DNA of 64,000 nucleotides from Hyphomicrobiales bacterium (GTDB lineage: Bacteria; Pseudomonadota; Alphaproteobacteria; Rhizobiales; Devosiaceae): NCBI GenBank assembly GCA_900470445.1, contig UCAU01000006.1, forward strand, positions 155,224 through 219,223, written 5' to 3'. Of this stretch, positions 17,442 through 29,385 are shown piece after piece (positions within the stretch are counted from its first letter, which is position 1; each line of letters begins with the position of its first letter). The position numbers and the translations under genes are program-made. A model generated the notes under the pieces. It had not been told where the DNA came from. It saw nothing but the letters and a program-made list of their open reading frames with translations, and made no database searches.

Positions 17442-18749
17442 ATGCTCGCTGACAAGGATCGCATTTTTACCAATCTCTATGGCCAGGGCGACTGGGGCCT
17501 TGAAGGCGCGCGGTCTCGCGGCGCCTGGGTCGGCACCAAGGAGTTTATCGACTCCGGGCGCGACTGGATCACCAATGAGGTCAAGGCATCGGGCCTGCGT
17601 GGCCGTGGCGGGGCAGGGTTCCCCACCGCGCTCAAATGGACCTTCATGCCCAAGGTCAATGATGGCCGCCCGCATTACCTGCTGGTCAATGCCGACGAAT
17701 CCGAGCCCGGCACCTGCAAGGACCGCGAAATCCTGCGCCATGATCCGCACCATCTGGTCGAAGGGTGCCTGCTGGCGGCCCGCGCCATGGATGCGCATCT
17801 GGCCTTTATCTATGTGCGCGGCGAGTTCATCCGTGAGCGCCAGCATCTGGAACGCGCCGTCGAGGAAGCCTATGAGGCCCGCCTGATCGGCAAGGACAAT
17901 ATCCACGGCTGGGACCTGGACATCATCGTCCATCACGGCGCCGGCGCCTACATCTGTGGCGAAGAAACCGCGCTGATGGAATCGCTGGAAGGCAAGAAGG
18001 GCCAGCCGCGCCTCAAGCCGCCATTCCCGGCCGGCATGGGCGTCTATGGCAATCCGACCACGGTCAACAACGTCGAATCTATCGCTGTTGTGCCGGAGAT
18101 CCTGCGCCGTTCGGGCGCCTGGTTTGCTTCGATCGGCCGCGCCAACAATACCGGCACCAAGCTGATGTGCGTTTCGGGCCATGTGAACCGCCCGGCGACC
18201 TTCGAAGAAGCCATGGGCGAAAGCTTCAAGGACATTATCGAAAAGCATTGCGGCGGCGTGCGTGGCGGCTGGGACAATCTGCTGGCGGTGATCCCCGGCG
18301 GCGCCTCGGTGCCCTGCGTCACTGGCGAGAAGATCCAGAACGCCATCGTCGATTTCGACGGATTGCGCGAGGTCGGCTCGTCGATGGGCACGGCGGCCAT
18401 CATCGTGATGGACAAGTCCACCGACATCATCAAGGCAATCTGGCGCCTTTCGGCTTTCTACAAGCACGAAAGCTGCGGCCAGTGCACGCCCTGCCGCGAA
18501 GGCACAGGCTGGATGATGCGCGTGATGGAACGCATGGTCGAAGGCCGCGCCCAGAAGCGCGAAATCGACATGCTGTTCGAAGTGACCAAGCAGATCGAAG
18601 GCCACACCATCTGCGCACTCGGCGACGCTGCCGCGTGGCCGATCCAAGGCCTGATCCGCAATTTCCGCCACGTCATCGAGGCGCGGATCGACCAGTACAC
18701 ATATTCGTCCACCTCCGATGGCGCTGTGCCGTCGATTGCGGCGGAGTAA
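17442..18749 (+). CDS. nuoF: NADH-quinone oxidoreductase subunit F
   Basis: The 435-residue 51-kDa subunit that binds NADH, FMN and cluster N3. [12 protein letters not shown] is the nucleotide-binding loop, [14 protein letters not shown] and [14 protein letters not shown] follow, and the cluster ligands are in [13 protein letters not shown] (Cys345, 348, 351) plus the Cys of HTICALGD near 391. It is the entry point of electrons from NADH. Confidence 0.96.
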   Translation: MLADKDRIFTNLYGQGDWGLEGARSRGAWVGTKEFIDSGRDWITNEVKASGLRGRGGAGFPTALKWTFMPKVNDGRPHYLLVNADESEPGTCKDREILRHDPHHLVEGCLLAARAMDAHLAFIYVRGEFIRERQHLERAVEEAYEARLIGKDNIHGWDLDIIVHHGAGAYICGEETALMESLEGKKGQPRLKPPFPAGMGVYGNPTTVNNVESIAVVPEILRRSGAWFASIGRANNTGTKLMCVSGHVNRPATFEEAMGESFKDIIEKHCGGVRGGWDNLLAVIPGGASVPCVTGEKIQNAIVDFDGLREVGSSMGTAAIIVMDKSTDIIKAIWRLSAFYKHESCGQCTPCREGTGWMMRVMERMVEGRAQKREIDMLFEVTKQIEGHTICALGDAAAWPIQGLIRNFRHVIEARIDQYTYSSTSDGAVPSIAAE

Positions 18750-18754
18750 GGCTG

Positions 18755-20821
18755 ATGGCAAATATCAAGGTTGACGGCCAGCTCGTCGAAGTTCCTGACT
18801 ATTACACGCTGATGCAGGCGGCCGAGGCCGCTGGCGCGGAAATTCCGCGCTTCTGCTATCATGAGCGCCTGTCCGTGGCCGGCAATTGCCGCATGTGCCT
18901 GGTCGAGGTGAAGGGCGGTCCGCCCAAGCCCCAGGCATCGTGCGCCATGTCGGTCAAGGATTTGCGGCCCGGCCCCAATGGCGAGCCGCCTGAAATGTTC
19001 ACCAACACGCCGATGGTCAAAAAGGCCCGCGAAGGCGTGATGGAATTCCTGCTGATCAACCATCCGCTCGATTGCCCGATCTGCGATCAGGGCGGCGAAT
19101 GCGATCTGCAGGACCAGGCCATGGCCTATGGCGTGGACAAGAACCGCTTTGCCGAGAACAAGCGCGCCGTCGAGGACAAGTATATTGGCCCGCTGGTCAA
19201 GACCTCGATGAACCGTTGCATCCACTGCACGCGCTGCGTCCGCTTCACCACCGAAGTCGCCGGCATTGCCGAGATGGGTCTACTGGGTCGCGGCGAAGAC
19301 GCCGAGATCACCACCTATCTCGAAAAGGCGCTGACCAGCGAACTGCAGGGCAATGTGATCGATCTGTGCCCGGTTGGCGCGCTGACCTCCAAGCCTTATG
19401 CCTTCAACGCCCGCCCATGGGAGCTGACCAAGACCGAATCCATCGACGTGATGGATGCCGTTGGCTCGGCCATTCGTGTCGATAGCCGCGGCCGCGAGGT
19501 TATGCGCGTATTGCCGCGCATCAACGAGGCGATCAACGAAGAGTGGATTTCCGATAAGACCCGCTTCATCTGGGATGGCCTCAAGAGCCAGCGGCTCGAT
19601 CGTCCTTATGTCCGCAAGAACAAAAAGCTGGGCGCCACCACCTGGGATGATGCATTCCAGACCGTCGCCAAGGCCCTCAAGAAGCCCGGCGCCCGTATCG
19701 GGGCTATCGCCGGTGATCTGGCCGGTGCCGAAGAGCTCTATGCGCTCAAGGCGCTGCTGGCTTCGCTCGGCTCGGGCAATGTGGATGCGCGTCCCGCCGG
19801 TTCGGCTCTGTCGCCAGCCAATGGCCGCGCCTCCTACATCTTCAACCCGACCATTGCCGGGATCGAACAGGCTGATGCCATCCTGCTGATCGGCACCAAT
19901 CCGCGCCGCGAAGCTGCTGTGCTCAATGCCCGTATCCGCAAGGTGTGGCGCGCGACCGGCCTGCCGATCGGCCTGATCGGCGAGAATGCCGATCTGACCT
20001 ACACTGTGCAGCATCTGGGCAATGGCTCGGATTCGCTGGCTGATCTTGCCGCTGGCAAGGGCAGCTTTGCCGAGCTCTGGGCCAAGGCCAAGAAGCCGCT
20101 GGTGATCGTGGGCGAAGGCGCCGCGACTGCCGATGTGCTGGCTGCTGCCGCCAAGCTGGCGACGTCGAACACCGAAATCGAAGCCGGCTGGAACGGCTTT
20201 GCCGTGCTGCACAATGCCGCCGCCCGCGTCGGCGCACTCGATGTCGGTTTCGTGCCGGCCAAGGGCGCTGCTGATACGGCCGCCATGCTGGCCGGTGGCG
20301 TCGATGTGCTGTTCCTGGTTGGGGCCGACGAAGTCGACATGTCCCAGCTCGGCGAGACGCTCGTCGTCTATATCGGCACCCATGGCGACAATGGCGCGCA
20401 TCGTGCCGATGTCATCCTGCCGGGCGCTGCCTACACCGAGAAGAGCGCCACCTATGTCAACACCGAGGGCCGCGTGCAGGTGACCAACCGCGCCGTGTTC
20501 CCGCCGGGCGAAGCCAAGGAAGATTGGGCCATCATCCGTGCCCTGTCGGCCGTGGCCGGCCAGCCGCTGGCCTTCAATTCGCTGGCACAGCTACGGGCTG
20601 CCATGTATGCGGAATTCCCGCATCTGGCCCGTATCGATGCCATTGCCGAAGGCAAGCCATCCGATATCGCCAAGCTCGCCAAGACTTCGCCCAAGGGCAA
20701 GAAGGCCGCTTTCGTGTCGCCGGTTGCGGATTTCTATCTCAGCAATCCGATTGCCCGTGCATCCGCCGTCATGGGCGAATCCGCCGCATTGGCCGCTGGC
20801 CTGCGCCAGGCAGCGGAGTAG
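18755..20821 (+). CDS. nuoG: NADH-quinone oxidoreductase subunit G
   Basis: The 688-residue 75-kDa subunit carrying the iron-sulfur chain. Visible ligands: the [2Fe-2S] set in [18 protein letters not shown], the His/Cys set [17 protein letters not shown], and two four-cysteine groups in [12 protein letters not shown] and [12 protein letters not shown] molybdopterin-oxidoreductase-like domain without known activity makes up the C-terminal half. The frame is open far upstream through nuoF, but the ATG at 18755 gives the correct ferredoxin-like N-terminus ([14 protein letters not shown]). Confidence 0.95.
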   Translation: MANIKVDGQLVEVPDYYTLMQAAEAAGAEIPRFCYHERLSVAGNCRMCLVEVKGGPPKPQASCAMSVKDLRPGPNGEPPEMFTNTPMVKKAREGVMEFLLINHPLDCPICDQGGECDLQDQAMAYGVDKNRFAENKRAVEDKYIGPLVKTSMNRCIHCTRCVRFTTEVAGIAEMGLLGRGEDAEITTYLEKALTSELQGNVIDLCPVGALTSKPYAFNARPWELTKTESIDVMDAVGSAIRVDSRGREVMRVLPRINEAINEEWISDKTRFIWDGLKSQRLDRPYVRKNKKLGATTWDDAFQTVAKALKKPGARIGAIAGDLAGAEELYALKALLASLGSGNVDARPAGSALSPANGRASYIFNPTIAGIEQADAILLIGTNPRREAAVLNARIRKVWRATGLPIGLIGENADLTYTVQHLGNGSDSLADLAAGKGSFAELWAKAKKPLVIVGEGAATADVLAAAAKLATSNTEIEAGWNGFAVLHNAAARVGALDVGFVPAKGAADTAAMLAGGVDVLFLVGADEVDMSQLGETLVVYIGTHGDNGAHRADVILPGAAYTEKSATYVNTEGRVQVTNRAVFPPGEAKEDWAIIRALSAVAGQPLAFNSLAQLRAAMYAEFPHLARIDAIAEGKPSDIAKLAKTSPKGKKAAFVSPVADFYLSNPIARASAVMGESAALAAGLRQAAE

Positions 20822-20830
20822 GGGAGCATA

Positions 20831-21928
20831 ATGGACTTTATTACCACCGCTCTCGACTATCTGCTGGGCATCCCGATCCTGGGATGGGGCGTGCAAGTCG
20901 GCCTCGTCTACAAGACGCTGCTGCTGCTGGTCTGCCTGCTGGTTTTCACCGCATTCATCCTGCTCGCCGATCGCAAGATCTGGGCTGCCGTGCAAATCCG
21001 TCGTGGCCCTAACGTCGTCGGGCCGTTCGGCCTGCTTCAGAGCTTTGCCGATCTGCTGAAGTTTGCCCTTAAAGAGGCGATCATTCCGGCCGGCGCGGAC
21101 AAGTTCCTGTTCCTGTTCGCGCCGCTGCTGACCGCAACCCTGGCGCTTGCCGCCTGGGCCGTGGTGCCGGTGGGCGAGGGGCTGGCCATCGCCAATATCA
21201 ATCTTGGCGTGCTCTATATCTTCGCGATTTCCTCGCTGGGCGTTTATGGCGTCATCATCGGCGGCTGGGCTTCGAACTCGAAATATCCGTTCCTGGGTTC
21301 GCTCCGCTCCGCCGCCCAGATGGTCAGCTATGAAGTCTCGATTGGCCTCGTGATCATCACCGTGCTGCTTTGCGTCGGCTCGCTCAATCTCAGCGATATC
21401 GTGCGCGCGCAGTACGAAATGGGCCTGGCCCATATGATCGGCCTGCCGCAGTTGACCTTCCTCAACTGGTTCTGGCTGCCGCTCTTTCCGATGTTCATCG
21501 TGTTCTACATTTCGGCCCTGGCCGAAACGAACCGCCCGCCATTCGATCTTCCTGAAGCCGAGTCTGAGCTGGTCGCCGGTTTCATGACCGAATATTCGGC
21601 CACGCCCTACATGCTGTTCATGCTGGGCGAGTACATCTCCATCCTGCTGATGTGCGCGCTCACCACGGTCCTGTTCCTGGGGGGCTGGACGTCGCCGATC
21701 GATCTGCCGCCCTTCACCTGGATTCCGGGCGTCATCTGGTTCGTTCTCAAGCTCAGCGCGGTGTTCTTCATGTTCGCCATGGCCAAGTCCATCGTGCCGC
21801 GCTACCGCTACGATCAACTCATGCGCATTGGCTGGAAGCTGTTCCTGCCCCTGTCGCTGATCATGGTCGTCATCGTCGCTTTCGTGCTCCAGCTGACCGG
21901 CTGGGGCTGGCATGGAGGGGTCGCCTGA
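20831..21928 (+). CDS. nuoH: NADH-quinone oxidoreductase subunit H
   Basis: A 365-residue membrane subunit with about eight helices, linking the quinone cavity to the proton channels. [20 protein letters not shown] and [20 protein letters not shown] are the conserved cytosolic loops. Its stop overlaps the nuoI start by one base. Confidence 0.96.
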   Translation: MDFITTALDYLLGIPILGWGVQVGLVYKTLLLLVCLLVFTAFILLADRKIWAAVQIRRGPNVVGPFGLLQSFADLLKFALKEAIIPAGADKFLFLFAPLLTATLALAAWAVVPVGEGLAIANINLGVLYIFAISSLGVYGVIIGGWASNSKYPFLGSLRSAAQMVSYEVSIGLVIITVLLCVGSLNLSDIVRAQYEMGLAHMIGLPQLTFLNWFWLPLFPMFIVFYISALAETNRPPFDLPEAESELVAGFMTEYSATPYMLFMLGEYISILLMCALTTVLFLGGWTSPIDLPPFTWIPGVIWFVLKLSAVFFMFAMAKSIVPRYRYDQLMRIGWKLFLPLSLIMVVIVAFVLQLTGWGWHGGVA

Positions 21929-22416
21929 TGCGTGTCGCCCAAGTCTTTAACACGCTGCTTCTGACCGAGTTGGTGTCGGGGTTCTTCCTCGGCATGCGCT
22001 ACTTCTTTGCGCCCAAGCCGACCATCAATTACCCCTTCGAAAAGGGTCATATCAGCCCGCGCTTCCGGGGCGAGCATGCTTTGCGCCGGTATCCCAATGG
22101 CGAAGAGCGCTGCATTGCCTGCAAGCTGTGCGAAGCCATTTGCCCGGCTCAGGCCATCACCATCGAAGCCGGCCCGCGCCAGAATGACGGCACCCGCCGC
22201 ACGGTGCGCTACGATATCGACATGGTGAAGTGCATCTATTGCGGCTTCTGCCAGGAAGCCTGCCCGGTCGACGCGATCGTGGAAGGCCCCAATTTCGAAT
22301 TTGCGACCGAGACGCGTGAAGAGCTTTACTTCTCCAAGGAAAAGCTCCTGGCCAATGGCGATCGCTGGGAGCGTGAAATCGCTGCCAATCTCGCTGCCGA
22401 CGCGCCCTACCGATAA
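21928..22416 (+). CDS. nuoI: NADH-quinone oxidoreductase subunit I
   Basis: A 162-residue subunit with two [4Fe-4S] ferredoxin motifs: Cys62/65/68/72 in [13 protein letters not shown] and Cys102/105/108/112 in [13 protein letters not shown] (clusters N6a and N6b). The ATG at 21928 sits in TGATG at the end of nuoH and yields the normal amphipathic N-terminus ([15 protein letters not shown]). Longer upstream readings run through nuoH in another frame and are discarded. Confidence 0.96.
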   Translation: MRVAQVFNTLLLTELVSGFFLGMRYFFAPKPTINYPFEKGHISPRFRGEHALRRYPNGEERCIACKLCEAICPAQAITIEAGPRQNDGTRRTVRYDIDMVKCIYCGFCQEACPVDAIVEGPNFEFATETREELYFSKEKLLANGDRWEREIAANLAADAPYR

Positions 22417-22427
22417 GAGAGAAGAGC

Positions 22428-23036
22428 ATGACCCTTCCACTGTTCTTCTTCTACGTGTTCTCGGCCATCGCCATCGCTTCGGCGGTGATGGTCATCTCGG
22501 CGCGCAATCCCGTGCATGCCGTGCTGTTCCTGATCCTGACCTTCTTCAATGCCGCAGGCCTGTTCATGCTGGCCGGCGCCGAGTTCCTGGCGCTGATCCT
22601 GATCGTGGTCTATGTGGGCGCGGTCGCCGTGCTGTTCCTGTTCGTCGTCATGATGCTCGATGTCGACTTCGCCGAAATGCGACAGGGCTTCCTGCAATAT
22701 GCGCCGATTGGCATGCTGGTCGGCGTGGTGTTGCTGCTCGAACTGCTGCTGGTTGCCGGCAGCTTCGTGGTTTCCCCTGAAATTGCGGGTGCCGCCGCGC
22801 TGCCCATCGATGGCAGCATGGACAATATTCGGGCGCTGGGGCAAGTGCTCTACACGCGCTATGTCTTCCTGTTCCAGGGTGCCGGCGCCGTGCTGCTCGT
22901 GGCCATGATCGGGGCGATCGTCCTGACCCTGCGCCACAAGCCCAACGTCAAGCGGCAGAATCCGCTCGAGCAAGTTGGGCGCAAGCCATCGGAGGCCGTC
23001 AAGGTCGTCAAAGTCAAAAGCGGTCAAGGGCTGTAG
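22428..23036 (+). CDS. nuoJ: NADH-quinone oxidoreductase subunit J
   Basis: A 202-residue subunit with five hydrophobic helices, including the conserved NPVHAVLFLILTFFNAAGLF and VVYVGAVAVLFLFVVMMLD segments. The tail is hydrophilic and basic. Confidence 0.95.
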   Translation: MTLPLFFFYVFSAIAIASAVMVISARNPVHAVLFLILTFFNAAGLFMLAGAEFLALILIVVYVGAVAVLFLFVVMMLDVDFAEMRQGFLQYAPIGMLVGVVLLLELLLVAGSFVVSPEIAGAAALPIDGSMDNIRALGQVLYTRYVFLFQGAGAVLLVAMIGAIVLTLRHKPNVKRQNPLEQVGRKPSEAVKVVKVKSGQGL

Positions 23037-23045
23037 GAGGCAAAT

Positions 23046-23360
23046 ATGGGCTTGGGTATCGGGCTCGGTCACTACCTGACCGTAGCAGCAATTCTGTTCA
23101 CGCTCGGCGTGTTCGGCATTTTTCTCAACCGCAAGAACGTCATCGTCATTCTGATGTCGGTGGAATTGATCCTGCTTGCCGTCAATTTGAACTTCGTCGC
23201 TTTCAGCGCGCAGCTCAACGACTTGCAGGGGCAGGTATTCGCACTGCTGATCCTCACCGTAGCTGCCGCCGAGGCCGCCATTGGCCTCGCGATCCTGGTT
23301 ATTTTCTATCGCAACCGCGGCTCCATCGCGGTTGAAGACATCAACATGATGAAGGGCTAA
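23046..23360 (+). CDS. nuoK: NADH-quinone oxidoreductase subunit K
   Basis: A 104-residue three-helix subunit of the proton arm. The two membrane glutamates known to matter for pumping (E36 and E72 in E. coli) are present as Glu40 in LMSVELILL and Glu76 in AAAEAAIG. Confidence 0.96.
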   Translation: MGLGIGLGHYLTVAAILFTLGVFGIFLNRKNVIVILMSVELILLAVNLNFVAFSAQLNDLQGQVFALLILTVAAAEAAIGLAILVIFYRNRGSIAVEDINMMKG

Positions 23361-23371
23361 GAACCTCCGCT

Positions 23372-25456
23372 ATGATTCAAGCGATTGTTTTCCTGCCCCT
23401 TATCGGCGCGTTGATTGCCGGGCTCTTGGGGCGCACCATCGGGCACCGGCCCAGTGAGTACATCACCACGGGGCTCCTACTGGTTGCCGCCGTTCTGTCC
23501 TGGATCGTTTTCCTGCCGGTCGCCTTTGGCGGCGGGCTGGCAGGCGCGGTGACCGACGGCCATACGGCCGTTCTCAAGGTCGAGATCATGCGCTGGATCC
23601 AGGTCGGCGACATGGACCTGCGTTGGACGCTACGTGTCGACACGCTCACCGCCATCATGCTGGTCGTGGTCAACACAGTCTCGAGCCTGGTGCACGTCTA
23701 TTCGATTGGCTACATGGCCGACGATCCGCACCGCAACCGGTTCTTCGCCTATCTCTCGCTCTTCACCTTCGCCATGCTGATGCTGGTGACCGCCGACAAT
23801 TTCCTGCAGATGTTCTTCGGCTGGGAAGGCGTGGGCCTGGCGTCCTATCTGCTGATCGGCTTCTGGTACACACGGCCCTCGGCCAATGCGGCCGCAATGA
23901 AGGCATTCGTCGTCAACCGCGTGGGTGACTTCGGCTTCGCCCTGGGCATTTTCGGCGCCTTCATGGTGCTGGGCCACATCGATTTCGACGGCGCCTTCCA
24001 TGCCGTGCCCGAGGCATCGACCGCGACCATCCGCTTCCTGTCGTGGGACCTCCACGCCATGACGGTGATCTGCCTGCTGCTGTTCATGGGTGCCATGGGC
24101 AAGTCGGCACAGTTCCTGCTGCACACCTGGCTGCCGGACGCCATGGAAGGCCCGACCCCCGTGTCGGCGCTGATCCATGCCGCCACCATGGTGACTGCCG
24201 GCGTGTTCATGGTCGCGCGCTTCTCGCCGCTGTTCGAGACCTCGCCGACTGCAATGACAGTCGTGCTGGTCATCGGTGCCATCACCGCCTTCTTCGCGGC
24301 GACGGTGGGCCTGGTGCAAAACGACATCAAGCGCGTCATCGCCTATTCAACCTGCTCGCAGCTCGGCTACATGTTCGTGGCACTCGGGGCAGGGGCTTAC
24401 TCGGCCGGTGTCTTCCACCTCTTCACCCACGCCTTCTTCAAGGCATTGCTGTTCCTGGGCGCCGGCGCTGTTATCCACGCCATGCACCATGAGCAGGACA
24501 TGCGGAACATGGGCGGACTGCGCAAGAAGATCCCGATCACGTATGCGATGATGATCATCGGCACGCTGGCGCTCACGGGCGTCGGTATTCCGGGCACGGA
24601 ATGGCTGGGCTTTGCTGGGTTCTTCTCCAAGGACTCGATCATCGAAGCGGCCTATGCGGTCGGCGGCAATAGCGGCATGTTCGCCTTCTGGCTGCTGGTC
24701 GTCGCGGCTCTGTTCACCAGCTTCTACTCCTGGCGCCTGATCCACCTGACGTTCCACGGTTCGCCGCGCGATGCAGGGCACGCCCATGGTCATCATGTGG
24801 ATGCCCATGATGGGGACAGCCACGACGAGCCGCTGGCCGATGATCACGCGGCTCACGGCCATGACGATCATGGCTCGGCCTATGACCATGCCCATGAAGC
24901 GCCCAATGTCATGCTGGTGCCGCTCTATGTACTGGCCTTCGGCGCGGTCGTTGCGGGCGCGGTGTTCTACGGTATGTTCTTCCACGATGTGGAGCATATC
25001 GAACACTTCTTCGCCGGCTCGCTCGTGGTCGATCATGAGATCATCGAAGCCGCTCACCATGTCCCGCTCTGGGTCAAGTGGAGCGCGACAATCTCGATGA
25101 TCCTCGGCTTCGTCGCGGCCTGGTACATGTATATCCGCTCGCCCGAGACGCCCAAGCGCCTCGCTGCGCAGAACCCGGCGCTTTACCGGTTCCTGCTCAA
25201 CAAGTGGTATTTCGACGAGCTCTACGACCGGATTTTCGTCAAGCCTGCGCTCTGGATCGGCCGTGCCGTCTGGAAGGGGTTCGACGATTGGCTGATCGAT
25301 GAGAAGCTGACCGAGGGCCTTGGCCGTCGCGTGCAGAATGTGACCTCCTGGGCCACCAAGCTGCAGTCCGGCTATGTTTACCACTATGCCTTCGCCATGC
25401 TGATCGGCATTGCGGCGCTGTTGACCTGGGCCATCGTGGCCGGGGGACTGATCTGA
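23372..25456 (+). CDS. nuoL: NADH-quinone oxidoreductase subunit L
   Basis: A 694-residue antiporter-like subunit at the far end of the membrane arm, with the long lateral helix near its C-terminus. [18 protein letters not shown] and [20 protein letters not shown] are family motifs. A hydrophilic loop at residues 470-508 holds 12 His and 9 Asp (beginning [17 protein letters not shown]), which is unusual for NuoL. Its stop shares one base with the nuoM start. Confidence 0.95.
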   Translation: MIQAIVFLPLIGALIAGLLGRTIGHRPSEYITTGLLLVAAVLSWIVFLPVAFGGGLAGAVTDGHTAVLKVEIMRWIQVGDMDLRWTLRVDTLTAIMLVVVNTVSSLVHVYSIGYMADDPHRNRFFAYLSLFTFAMLMLVTADNFLQMFFGWEGVGLASYLLIGFWYTRPSANAAAMKAFVVNRVGDFGFALGIFGAFMVLGHIDFDGAFHAVPEASTATIRFLSWDLHAMTVICLLLFMGAMGKSAQFLLHTWLPDAMEGPTPVSALIHAATMVTAGVFMVARFSPLFETSPTAMTVVLVIGAITAFFAATVGLVQNDIKRVIAYSTCSQLGYMFVALGAGAYSAGVFHLFTHAFFKALLFLGAGAVIHAMHHEQDMRNMGGLRKKIPITYAMMIIGTLALTGVGIPGTEWLGFAGFFSKDSIIEAAYAVGGNSGMFAFWLLVVAALFTSFYSWRLIHLTFHGSPRDAGHAHGHHVDAHDGDSHDEPLADDHAAHGHDDHGSAYDHAHEAPNVMLVPLYVLAFGAVVAGAVFYGMFFHDVEHIEHFFAGSLVVDHEIIEAAHHVPLWVKWSATISMILGFVAAWYMYIRSPETPKRLAAQNPALYRFLLNKWYFDELYDRIFVKPALWIGRAVWKGFDDWLIDEKLTEGLGRRVQNVTSWATKLQSGYVYHYAFAMLIGIAALLTWAIVAGGLI

Positions 25457-27027
25457 TGACCTTCGACAACACCATTCTGACGATCCTGACCTGGCTGCCG
25501 CTGGTTGGTGCAATCGTGCTGCTGCTCACGCCCAAGACCTCGCTCAGTGCCATCCGCTGGATCGCATTGGCCGTGACCCTGGTCGTGTTCGTGCTCTCGC
25601 TCGCCATGTGGCAGACGTTTGATCCGTCCAATCCCGGCTTCCAGTTCGTCGTGAACAATGCCTGGATTGGCGATACCATCGGCTATCGCGTCGGCGTTGA
25701 CGGCATTTCGGTGCTCTTCGTGGTGCTGACCGCCTTGCTGATGCCCTTCGCGATCCTGGCCAGCTGGGAATCCATCGACACACGGGTCAAGGAATACATG
25801 ATCGTATTCCTGATCCTTGAGACCCTGATGATCGGCGTGTTCACCACGCTCGATCTGGCGATGTTCTACGTGTTCTTCGAAGGCACGCTGCTGCCGATGT
25901 TCCTGATCATCGGTATCTGGGGCGGCGCGCGCCGCATCCAGGCCAGCTATAAGTTCTTCTTCTACACCTTTACCGGTTCGGTGCTGATGCTGCTGGCCAT
26001 CATGGCCATGTATTGGAATGGCGGCACGACCGACATCACCAAGCTGCTCACGCATGAATTCCCCAAGAGCATGCAGCCCTGGCTGTGGTGGGCGTTCTTC
26101 GCCTCGCTCGCGGTGAAAATGCCGATGTGGCCGTTCCATCGCTGGCTGCCCGAAGCCCACGTGCAGGCGCCGACCGCCGGCTCGGTGATCCTGGCCGCCA
26201 TCCTGCTCAAGCTGGGCGGCTACGGCTTCCTGCGCTTCAGCCTGCCCATGTTCCCCGACGCTTCGGCCCAGTTCGCCAATATCGTCTTCTTCCTTTCGGT
26301 CGCCGCCATCATTCTGACCTCGCTGGTCGCCCTGGTGCAGACCGATATCAAGAAGCTGATCGCCTATTCGTCCGTGGCGCATATGGGCTTTGTCACCATG
26401 GGTATCTTTGCCGGCAATGCGCTCGGCATCCAGGGTGCGATGTTCCAGATGATCTCGCACGGCATCGTCTCCGGCGCGCTCTTCCTTTGCGTCGGCGTCA
26501 TCTATGACCGCATGCACACCCGCGATATCGAAGCCTATGGTGGCCTGGTAGAACGCATGCCGCGCTATGCCTTCGCCTTCATGGTCTTCACCATGGCCAA
26601 TGTCGGTCTGCCCGGCACGTCCGGCTTTGTCGGCGAATTCCTAACCATGATCGGCGTGTTCCAGGTCAATACCTGGGTCGCGTTCGGCGCAGCCTTCGGC
26701 GTGATCTTCTCGGCTTGCTACGCTCTGTGGCTCTATCGGCGGGTGATTTTCGGCGCGTTGACCAAGGACAGCCTCAAGGCCATTCTCGATCTCAATCTGC
26801 GCGAAAAGATCATTCTCTATCCGCTGATCGTGCTGACCATCGTCTTCGGCTTCTATCCCTCGCCGATCCTCGATACGACAGCCGCCGCAGTCGATAATCT
26901 GGTCACTCATTACGCTACGGCGGTCGGCCTCGACCCCGCCGTTTCGCTGGCCGACGCGCAAGCGCCACTCGAACATGCCGACCCGGCGACCGCTGCAGAG
27001 CCGGCCGCCGAGCCTGCTGCCCACTAG
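25456..27027 (+). CDS. nuoM: NADH-quinone oxidoreductase subunit M
   Basis: A 523-residue antiporter-like proton-channel subunit. [20 protein letters not shown] contains the essential Glu of the first half-channel, and [20 protein letters not shown] and [12 protein letters not shown] are conserved. The C-terminal 25 residues are Ala/Pro/Glu-rich and probably disordered. Confidence 0.95.
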   Translation: MTFDNTILTILTWLPLVGAIVLLLTPKTSLSAIRWIALAVTLVVFVLSLAMWQTFDPSNPGFQFVVNNAWIGDTIGYRVGVDGISVLFVVLTALLMPFAILASWESIDTRVKEYMIVFLILETLMIGVFTTLDLAMFYVFFEGTLLPMFLIIGIWGGARRIQASYKFFFYTFTGSVLMLLAIMAMYWNGGTTDITKLLTHEFPKSMQPWLWWAFFASLAVKMPMWPFHRWLPEAHVQAPTAGSVILAAILLKLGGYGFLRFSLPMFPDASAQFANIVFFLSVAAIILTSLVALVQTDIKKLIAYSSVAHMGFVTMGIFAGNALGIQGAMFQMISHGIVSGALFLCVGVIYDRMHTRDIEAYGGLVERMPRYAFAFMVFTMANVGLPGTSGFVGEFLTMIGVFQVNTWVAFGAAFGVIFSACYALWLYRRVIFGALTKDSLKAILDLNLREKIILYPLIVLTIVFGFYPSPILDTTAAAVDNLVTHYATAVGLDPAVSLADAQAPLEHADPATAAEPAAEPAAH

Positions 27028-27036
27028 GAGAGTCCC

Positions 27037-28482
27037 GTGAACTCTGACGTTATCGATTTCGCGAGCCTGGCTCCTGCCTATCCCGAAATGCTGCTGGCAA
27101 TCGGCGCGATCGTGCTGCTGCTGGTTGGCGTGGTCATCAACAAAGAACGCTCGCCGCTGATTTCCTATCTGGCGGTCGTGCTGCTGGCGGCCGTGGCCCT
27201 GCTGGTCATGTTCCAGCCGGTGGATGGCGTGATCTTCAACGGCGTGTTCATCGCCGACGGCTTCGCGCGTTACATGAAGGTGCTGGTGCTGGGCGGTTCG
27301 GCCTTTGCGCTGCTGCTGTCGCTGCCCAATGCGGTCGAGAACGGCACGCACAAGTTCGAATATGCCATCCTCGTGCTGCTGGCGACGCTCGGCATGATGA
27401 TGATGGTGTCGGCCAACGATTTGATGAGCCTTTATGTCGGCCTCGAATTGCAGTCGCTGGCGCTCTATGTGCTCGCAGCTATCAAGCGCGACGACAGCCG
27501 CGCGACCGAAGCGGGTTTGAAGTATTTCGTGCTCGGCGCTCTGTCCTCGGGCATGCTGCTTTACGGTGCGTCCTTCCTCTATGGTTTCACCGGCCACACC
27601 AATCTGCAGGAAATCGTCATTGCTATCGCCAATGAAGGCCGCTCCATCGGTCTGGTGTTCGGCGTGGTGTTCCTGCTGGCCGGTATCGCCTTCAAGATTT
27701 CGGCCGTGCCGTTCCATATGTGGACGCCCGACGTCTATGAAGGCGCGCCGACCCCGGTAACCGCCTTCTTCGCTACGGCGCCCAAAGTGGCGGCGATGAC
27801 GCTGATGGTTCGCCTGGTGATGGATACGTTCGCCCCCATCTCCCATGATTGGCAGCAGATCGTCATTTTCCTCTCGATCGCTTCCATGGTGCTGGCCGCC
27901 TTCGCCGCCATCGGCCAGAAGTCGATCAAGCGCCTGATCGCCTATTCGTCCATCGGCCATGTCGGCTTTGCCTTGGTGGGCTTGTCCTCCGGCACCCAGG
28001 TGGGTGTCGAGGGCGTGGCGATCTATATGGCCATCTATGTCGCCATGACCGTGGGGCTGTTTGCCTGCATTCTCTCGCTGCGCAGCGAAGAGGGCTATGT
28101 CGAGAATATCGACGACCTGGCCGGTGCCGCGCAGACACGGCCATTCGTGGCCGCCATCATGGCCATACTGATGTTCTCGCTGATCGGCATGCCGCCGCTG
28201 GCCGGGTTCTTTGCCAAGTGGCACGCCTTCCTCGCCGCTATCGATGCCCATCTCTATGTGCTGGCGGTGATCGGCGTGCTGGCCTCTGCCGTCAGTGCCT
28301 TCTACTATCTGCGCGTCGTCAAGGTGATGTACTTCGACGAACCGGTCCGCAAGTTCGCGGCGGTTCCGGCCGAACTCAACATCATCATGGCGGTGAGCGG
28401 TTTCCTTATCGTCACCTATTACTTCACGGTCGGTAGCCCGCTGGCAAATGCCGCGCATACCGCCGCGGGAAGCCTGTTCTAG
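27037..28482 (+). CDS. nuoN: NADH-quinone oxidoreductase subunit N
   Basis: A 481-residue antiporter-like subunit closing the nuo operon. [20 protein letters not shown] carries the channel Glu, and [20 protein letters not shown] and [14 protein letters not shown] are conserved. It starts with GTG; AGGAG lies 6 bases upstream (27026-27030), which decides the start. birA follows with no gap. Confidence 0.95.
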   Translation: MNSDVIDFASLAPAYPEMLLAIGAIVLLLVGVVINKERSPLISYLAVVLLAAVALLVMFQPVDGVIFNGVFIADGFARYMKVLVLGGSAFALLLSLPNAVENGTHKFEYAILVLLATLGMMMMVSANDLMSLYVGLELQSLALYVLAAIKRDDSRATEAGLKYFVLGALSSGMLLYGASFLYGFTGHTNLQEIVIAIANEGRSIGLVFGVVFLLAGIAFKISAVPFHMWTPDVYEGAPTPVTAFFATAPKVAAMTLMVRLVMDTFAPISHDWQQIVIFLSIASMVLAAFAAIGQKSIKRLIAYSSIGHVGFALVGLSSGTQVGVEGVAIYMAIYVAMTVGLFACILSLRSEEGYVENIDDLAGAAQTRPFVAAIMAILMFSLIGMPPLAGFFAKWHAFLAAIDAHLYVLAVIGVLASAVSAFYYLRVVKVMYFDEPVRKFAAVPAELNIIMAVSGFLIVTYYFTVGSPLANAAHTAAGSLF

Positions 28483-29313
28483 GTGGCCGATTTCGCACTG
28501 GGTTCAAAAGCGCGCGCGGCCGGATATCGGTTGCGCGCGTTTGACTCGATCGGCTCGACCACCGCGGAGGCCGTGGCTGCGGCCGCGGCGGGCGATGCCG
28601 GCGGCATCTGGTTTGTGGCCACCGAGCAAACGGCAGGTCGCGGTCGGCGGGGCAGGGTTTGGGTACATACACCGGGCAATCTGGCGGCGACGCTGTTGAT
28701 TGTCCCCGACGCCGACCCCGCTTTGGCCGCAACATTGGGCTTTGTGGCCGGTGTCGCCATCGGCGCGGCCCTTGACGCCGTGCTGCCCCCTGGGACTGTC
28801 AAGGTTGGCCTTGATGGTGCAGACGGCCTCGACGGCAGGAGTCGCGTGGCGCTGAAATGGCCCAATGACGTTCTGGCCGATGGCGCCAAGCTGGTTGGTA
28901 TTGCCCTTGAAGCAACCAAGCTTGACGATGGCCGCCATGCAATTGCCATTGGCATCGGTGTCAATGTTGTTGCGGCGCCGACCGATTTGCCCTATCCGGC
29001 GACCAGCCTGGCTGAACTCGGCGTCACACGCTCCGCGCAGGACGTGTTCGAGGCACTCAGCGACGCCTGGGTGGAAATCTTCCGCCTGTGGGATGATGGC
29101 CGCGGCATTGGCGACGTGCTCAAGCGCTGGCGCGAATCCGCCGCAGGCATTGGCGCACCCGTAGCGGTCAACCAGAACGGCGCCATCGTGCGCGGGATTT
29201 TTGAAACAATCGATGACGCGGGGCGACTGATCGTCCGCGCCAATGATGATAGTCGCATCGCGATCACGGCGGGCGACGTGCATTTTGGGGCAACGGCCAG
29301 CGCCCGAAGCTGA
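28483..29313 (+). CDS. birA: Biotin-[acetyl-CoA carboxylase] ligase
   Basis: A 276-residue enzyme that activates biotin with ATP and attaches it to carboxylase carrier lysines. STTAEA, TEQTAGRGRRGRVW and KWPNDVL are the ligand-binding motifs, and a small SH3-like C-terminal domain follows. There is no N-terminal helix-turn-helix, so it is a pure ligase and not a repressor. It starts with GTG immediately after the nuoN stop and is probably transcribed with the nuo operon. Confidence 0.92.
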   Translation: MADFALGSKARAAGYRLRAFDSIGSTTAEAVAAAAAGDAGGIWFVATEQTAGRGRRGRVWVHTPGNLAATLLIVPDADPALAATLGFVAGVAIGAALDAVLPPGTVKVGLDGADGLDGRSRVALKWPNDVLADGAKLVGIALEATKLDDGRHAIAIGIGVNVVAAPTDLPYPATSLAELGVTRSAQDVFEALSDAWVEIFRLWDDGRGIGDVLKRWRESAAGIGAPVAVNQNGAIVRGIFETIDDAGRLIVRANDDSRIAITAGDVHFGATASARS

Positions 29314-29385
29314 CCACAACTATAGCGCGGCGACCGGCAACCAAAGTTGCGACCGGCGCCACGCCCGAAAGGACTAAACTGACCC

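Noticed and set aside
18167..18754. Upstream extension of nuoG through nuoF.
   Set aside because: It lies out of frame over the well-conserved nuoF; the ferredoxin-like N-terminus begins at 18755.
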